Shown here one piece after another: positions 6,086-8,133 of a DNA stretch of 8,133 nucleotides. The DNA is from Propionibacteriaceae bacterium. GTDB taxonomy: Bacteria > Actinomycetota > Actinomycetes > Propionibacteriales > Propionibacteriaceae. Where the stretch lies: the NCBI GenBank assembly GCA_021323255.1, contig JAJTCL010000145.1, positions 1 through 8,133 of the forward strand, read 5' to 3'. How positions within the stretch are numbered: the first letter of the stretch is position 1; each line of letters opens with the position of its first letter. Below the pieces are notes generated by a model, which saw only the letters and a program-made list of their open reading frames with translations, was not told the origin of the DNA and searched no databases. Both the position numbers and the translations under genes were made by a program.

Positions 6086-6648
6086 CAGCTGCCGACGCGG
6101 CTGAGATACTGCCCTGACCGCGTGTCGACCTTGACTTTCTCACCTGTGGTCAAGAACAGGGGAACCTGGATCTGCAATCCGGTCTCGACTGTTGCCGGCT
6201 TGGTGCCGCCAGTGCTGCGGTCGCCCTGCAGGCCTGGTTCGGTGTAGGTGATCACCAGTTCGACCGAAGCGGGCAGTTCAAGGTACAGCGGCGTGCCGTC
6301 GTGAATGGCCACCGTCGCCACCTGTCCCTCGAGCAGGTAGTTCTTTGCATCACCGACGGTTTCGTCCGCGATGGTCATTTGGTCGTAGGTGCTGGTGTCC
6401 ATGAACACGAAGCCGGCACCGTCGTAGTAGAGGTACTGCATATCGCGTCGGTCGACGTTGGCCGTGTCCACCTTGGTGTCGGCATTGAAAGTCTTGTCGA
6501 CGACCTTGCCGGACAACACATGCTTGAGCTTGGTGCGTACCACGGTGTTGCCTTTACCGGGCTTGTGGTGCTGGAACCACACCACGGACCAGAGCTGTCC
6601 GTCCAGGTCCAATACCATGCCGTTCTTGAGATCGTTCGTTGATGCCAC
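6085..6648 (-). CDS. efp: Translation elongation factor P
   Basis: EF-P binds between the ribosomal P and E sites and relieves stalling at consecutive prolines. The 187-residue protein has the three-barrel layout. Domain I (about 1-65) carries the functional loop HHKPGKGNTVVRTK with Lys32 at the tip, domain II follows (RRDMQYLYYDGAGFVFMD), and domain III ends with the signature GDRSTGGTKPATVETG and LTTGEKVKVDTRSGQYLSRV. The start is GTG (6648), giving the actinobacterial N-terminus MASTNDLKNGMVL. An AAGGGTGGGG stretch lies upstream as ribosome binding site. No epmA/epmB-type modification gene is in the window. The loop reads PGKGN rather than the PGKGP described for many actinobacteria. nusB overlaps its stop, and the gap to the upstream gene is 68 bases and holds a candidate promoter. 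Confidence 0.97.
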   Translation of the reverse strand: MASTNDLKNGMVLDLDGQLWSVVWFQHHKPGKGNTVVRTKLKHVLSGKVVDKTFNADTKVDTANVDRRDMQYLYYDGAGFVFMDTSTYDQMTIADETVGDAKNYLLEGQVATVAIHDGTPLYLELPASVELVITYTEPGLQGDRSTGGTKPATVETGLQIQVPLFLTTGEKVKVDTRSGQYLSRVGS

Positions 6649-6692
6649 CGCGCCCCACCCTTCTGCTTGCGCACCCTGATTGGCAGCGGCCC

Positions 6693-6720
6693 AGTTTAGA
6701 CCCAGGGTGGAGGTTGTCAG
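6693..6720 (-). promoter_or_regulatory. Candidate housekeeping promoter for efp-nusB
   Basis: On the minus strand CTGACA (6720-6715; five of six to TTGACA) is followed after 16 bases by TAAACT (6698-6693; four of six to TATAAT), about 45 bases before the efp GTG. The -35 overlaps the stop of the upstream maleylpyruvate isomerase-family gene, so efp-nusB need not depend on it. A perfect 7-bp inverted repeat, CACCCTG (6672-6678) and CAGGGTG (6703-6709), brackets the -10 and could be an operator or leader hairpin. Motif evidence only. Confidence 0.4.
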
Positions 6721-7193
6721 ACCATGCTGAAACCCGGGCCCAGGCTGTGCACCACCAGCTCAAAAGTGCGGGTGGAGAGGTAGCTCTCCAAGTACATGCC
6801 ACCGGCCGCTGTCTGGATCAGCGGATTGCCGGCGGCGTCCACCTGTGCCAGCACACGCATTCTCAGCTCATCCACGAACTGCGCGGGATTCTCGCCGAGA
6901 GCCTGGCCCGCTTCCAGCCCGCGGGCCGCTACAGCTGCATGGTCTGTCCCCGCTATCGCAACGTAGTACGCCGCTGGGGTGGGCACCTCTTCGCCCTCAG
7001 CAGGTCGACCAAGGTAGGTCTCCACGGTGATCAGTGACCGCGAGGTGTGCCCGACCAGAGCACGCAGATCCCACTCCCCCAGCCCGGGGCCGTTCCAGCG
7101 ATCGTCCGGGATCCGCTGCACCAGCTCAGTGAAAGCCCGCGCCGCCTCAGCGAAGGTTTCCCGGACATTGAGCTCGCCCCACGCTTCGATCAT
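6717..7193 (-). CDS. Shortened mycothiol-dependent maleylpyruvate isomerase-family protein
   Basis: This 158-residue protein belongs to the DinB/MDMPI superfamily, common in mycothiol-producing actinobacteria. The N-terminal helical bundle is recognisable: FAEAARAFTELVQRIPDDRW (14-33), GLGEWDLRALVGHTSRS (37-53) and the late helix YLSTRTFELVVHSL. The presumed metal ligands are all present: His49, Glu145 and His149 (the ExxxH of ELVVH). In relatives, ELVVHxLD is followed by some 45-55 further residues before a terminus like PLPPGFSVV. Here ELVVHSL runs directly into GPGFSMV and the stop, which looks like an in-frame internal deletion. The substrate is unknown; the family covers many thiol-dependent reactions, so no specific enzyme name is justified. 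I chose the ATG at 7193 because the frame upstream becomes Arg-rich and non-family. The gene precedes efp on the same strand by 68 bases. Confidence 0.82.
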   Translation of the reverse strand: MIEAWGELNVRETFAEAARAFTELVQRIPDDRWNGPGLGEWDLRALVGHTSRSLITVETYLGRPAEGEEVPTPAAYYVAIAGTDHAAVAARGLEAGQALGENPAQFVDELRMRVLAQVDAAGNPLIQTAAGGMYLESYLSTRTFELVVHSLGPGFSMV

Positions 7194-7262
7194 GCTCGAT
7201 ATCTTCGCCCTTTTTGTGCGCTGCTCGCGCATCGCGCTTGGAATCCGCCGCCGTCGTCGCTC

Positions 7263-7283
7263 GCAGAGGAAGAACGCCTCTGC
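7263..7283. other. Hairpin in the divergent intergenic region
   Basis: GCAGAGG (7263-7269) and CCTCTGC (7277-7283) form a perfect 7-bp inverted repeat with a seven-base loop, in the 173-base gap between two divergent genes (starts at 7193 and 7367). No U-tract follows on either strand. It may be an operator for one or both genes, perhaps for the winged-helix-like product next door; there is no direct support for that. No convincing promoter boxes were found in this gap. Confidence 0.35.
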
Positions 7284-7366
7284 TCCCTCCTCCTCCATGC
7301 GGCGGCGCGCGATTCCCGACGCTCGCAGCGCCTAAGCCGGCCGCCGGTTTGGTTAAGGTCCCGAGC

Positions 7367-7999
7367 ATGGGTTATTCGTCCCCAGCCGATCTGCTCGTGC
7401 TTCATGCGGTCCGGCTTCTCGGCATGGCTGACGGTGCTGCGGGGGCCAGGCGATTTGGGCTGGATCCCGCTGTCGCTGAAGAACTGCTGCTTGATTTCCA
7501 GGCCAGCGGTTGGATCCAACGCGTGAGCTTCCCGGACATCTCGGGCTGGGCATTGACGGATGCCGGCCGGGCCGAGGACGTGCGACGTCTCGCTGCCGAG
7601 CTGGACCAGACCGGCGCAAGACCTACGGTCGCCACCGCATACGCCGACTTCGACCAGCTCAACAAGAGCTTCCTTGAGGTGATCATGAACTGGCAGATCC
7701 GCCCTACCCGGGACGACTCGATGGCGCGCAACGACCACAGCGATCAGGCGTGGGACGAGAGGGTACTCGACGCCCTGGGAGGGCTCGACCACAGTCTTCA
7801 TCCCGTGTGTACGAACCTGCTCAACGCCCTCGATCGTTTCGACGGGTACGCCGACCGATTCTCCGCTGCGCTCGATCGCGCTGACCGGGGAGACGGCTCT
7901 TGGGTTGCCGGGATCGGGGTCGACTCCTGCCACACGGTCTGGTTCCAGCTTCATGAGGACCTTCTTGCCACCCTCAACATCGAGCGCGGTCAAAGCTAG
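7367..7999 (+). CDS. Actinobacterial conserved protein with winged-helix-like N-terminus
   Basis: This is a 210-residue protein of unknown function. Residues about 8-75 look like a winged helix-turn-helix: helices LLVLHAVRLLGMADG and RRFGLDPAVAEELLLDFQAS, then the wing-like GWIQRVSFPDISGWALTDAGR. The ALTDAGR end of that unit is typical of MarR/PadR-like folds. A helical C-terminal part follows, with NDHSDQAWDERVLDAL (about 123-138) and VDSCHTVWFQLHEDLLATL near the end, stretches that I recall as conserved in actinobacterial proteins without an assigned activity. There is no signal peptide or membrane segment. ATG at 7367 has AAGG about 11 bases upstream; the frame stays open further upstream, but that extension is low-complexity. 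The gene is divergent from the MDMPI-family gene, and its TAG shares two bases with the aroB stop on the other strand. A DNA-binding role is inference from the fold only. Confidence 0.8.
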   Translation: MGYSSPADLLVLHAVRLLGMADGAAGARRFGLDPAVAEELLLDFQASGWIQRVSFPDISGWALTDAGRAEDVRRLAAELDQTGARPTVATAYADFDQLNKSFLEVIMNWQIRPTRDDSMARNDHSDQAWDERVLDALGGLDHSLHPVCTNLLNALDRFDGYADRFSAALDRADRGDGSWVAGIGVDSCHTVWFQLHEDLLATLNIERGQS

Positions 8000-8133
8000 C
8001 CCGCCACGGCTGCGTAGGCAGCGCGCAGCAGGTCCTGGTCCGGTGCAGTGAGGATTTCCGCGCTAGCGAGTCCATTCAAGATCACAAATCGCAGTGTTGA
8101 ACCACGAGTCTTCTTGTCGATCGCCATGGTGTG
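7996..8133 (-). CDS. aroB: 3-dehydroquinate synthase, C-terminal 45 codons
   Basis: The last 45 codons of a gene entering from the right edge, reading HTMAIDKKTRGSTLRFVILN and then GLASAEILTAPDQDLLRAAY before the stop. The stretch M-x-x-DKK-x-RG-x-x-LRFV-x-L followed by a PD-x-x-L-x-x-AY helix is the usual end of actinobacterial AroB, which cyclises DAHP to 3-dehydroquinate in the shikimate pathway (NAD and a divalent metal are cofactors). The identification is also supported by efp and nusB downstream, which commonly follow aroB in actinobacteria. The stop TAG (7998-7996) lies inside GCTAGC and overlaps the stop of the convergent gene on the plus strand. The active-site portion is outside the window. 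Confidence 0.85.
   Translation of the reverse strand, partial: HTMAIDKKTRGSTLRFVILNGLASAEILTAPDQDLLRAAYAAVAG

Noticed and set aside
7194..7298. N-terminal extension of the MDMPI-family gene to 7298
   Set aside because: The extra residues form an Arg-rich, low-complexity stretch without family likeness; ATG 7193 starts just before the recognisable helix.
7214..7366. Earlier start of the winged-helix-like gene at 7214
   Set aside because: The extension is Ala/Pro/Arg-rich with no fold, and an ATG with AAGG upstream is available at 7367.

Overview
The window is GC-rich bacterial chromosome and reads as an actinobacterium. It has a mycothiol-dependent maleylpyruvate isomerase-family gene, an actinobacterial-style EF-P, an ECF42-type sigma factor with its DGPF (YCII) partner, and the aroB...efp-nusB...carA-carB order typical of that phylum. 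I cannot place it more finely; Propionibacteriales-like is a guess.

Most genes are on the minus strand, so the transcriptional order runs right to left. From the right edge: the last 45 codons of aroB (7996-8133); a plus-strand winged-helix-like gene of unknown function (7367-7999) that is convergent with aroB and shares its stop-codon bases; a shortened maleylpyruvate isomerase-family gene (6717-7193); efp (6085-6648) and nusB (5672-6085), overlapping as TGATG; a plus-strand trmO-like gene (5235-5663) ending 8 bases from nusB; a divergent DGPF gene (4716-5093) followed by an ECF42 sigma factor (to 3494); then carA (1953 to about 3233) and carB (from 1953 off the left edge), overlapping as TAATG.

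Three functional groups appear. carA and carB make the two subunits of carbamoyl phosphate synthetase (pyrimidine and arginine precursor). efp and nusB serve translation and transcription. The DGPF/ECF42 pair is probably an autoregulated sigma-factor module, and together with trmO it lies between nusB and carAB, where many actinobacteria carry pyr genes.

The most unusual structure is inside carB. A 147-bp in-frame insert (769-915) made of two GC-rich, hairpin-rich 66-bp tandem units adds about 47 residues to a normally very short, conserved linker of the first ATP-grasp half. It resembles the intragenic palindromic elements known from Rickettsia. The 3' end of carA has a second odd patch, a 40-residue extra tail encoded by DNA with a 10-bp inverted repeat and 14-bp direct repeats. 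Other oddities are an ECF42 gene with no ordinary start codon at the expected place, a carA with no ATG/GTG start but with a well-placed short ORF upstream, and an MDMPI-family protein that keeps its metal-site helices but lacks most of its C-terminal part.
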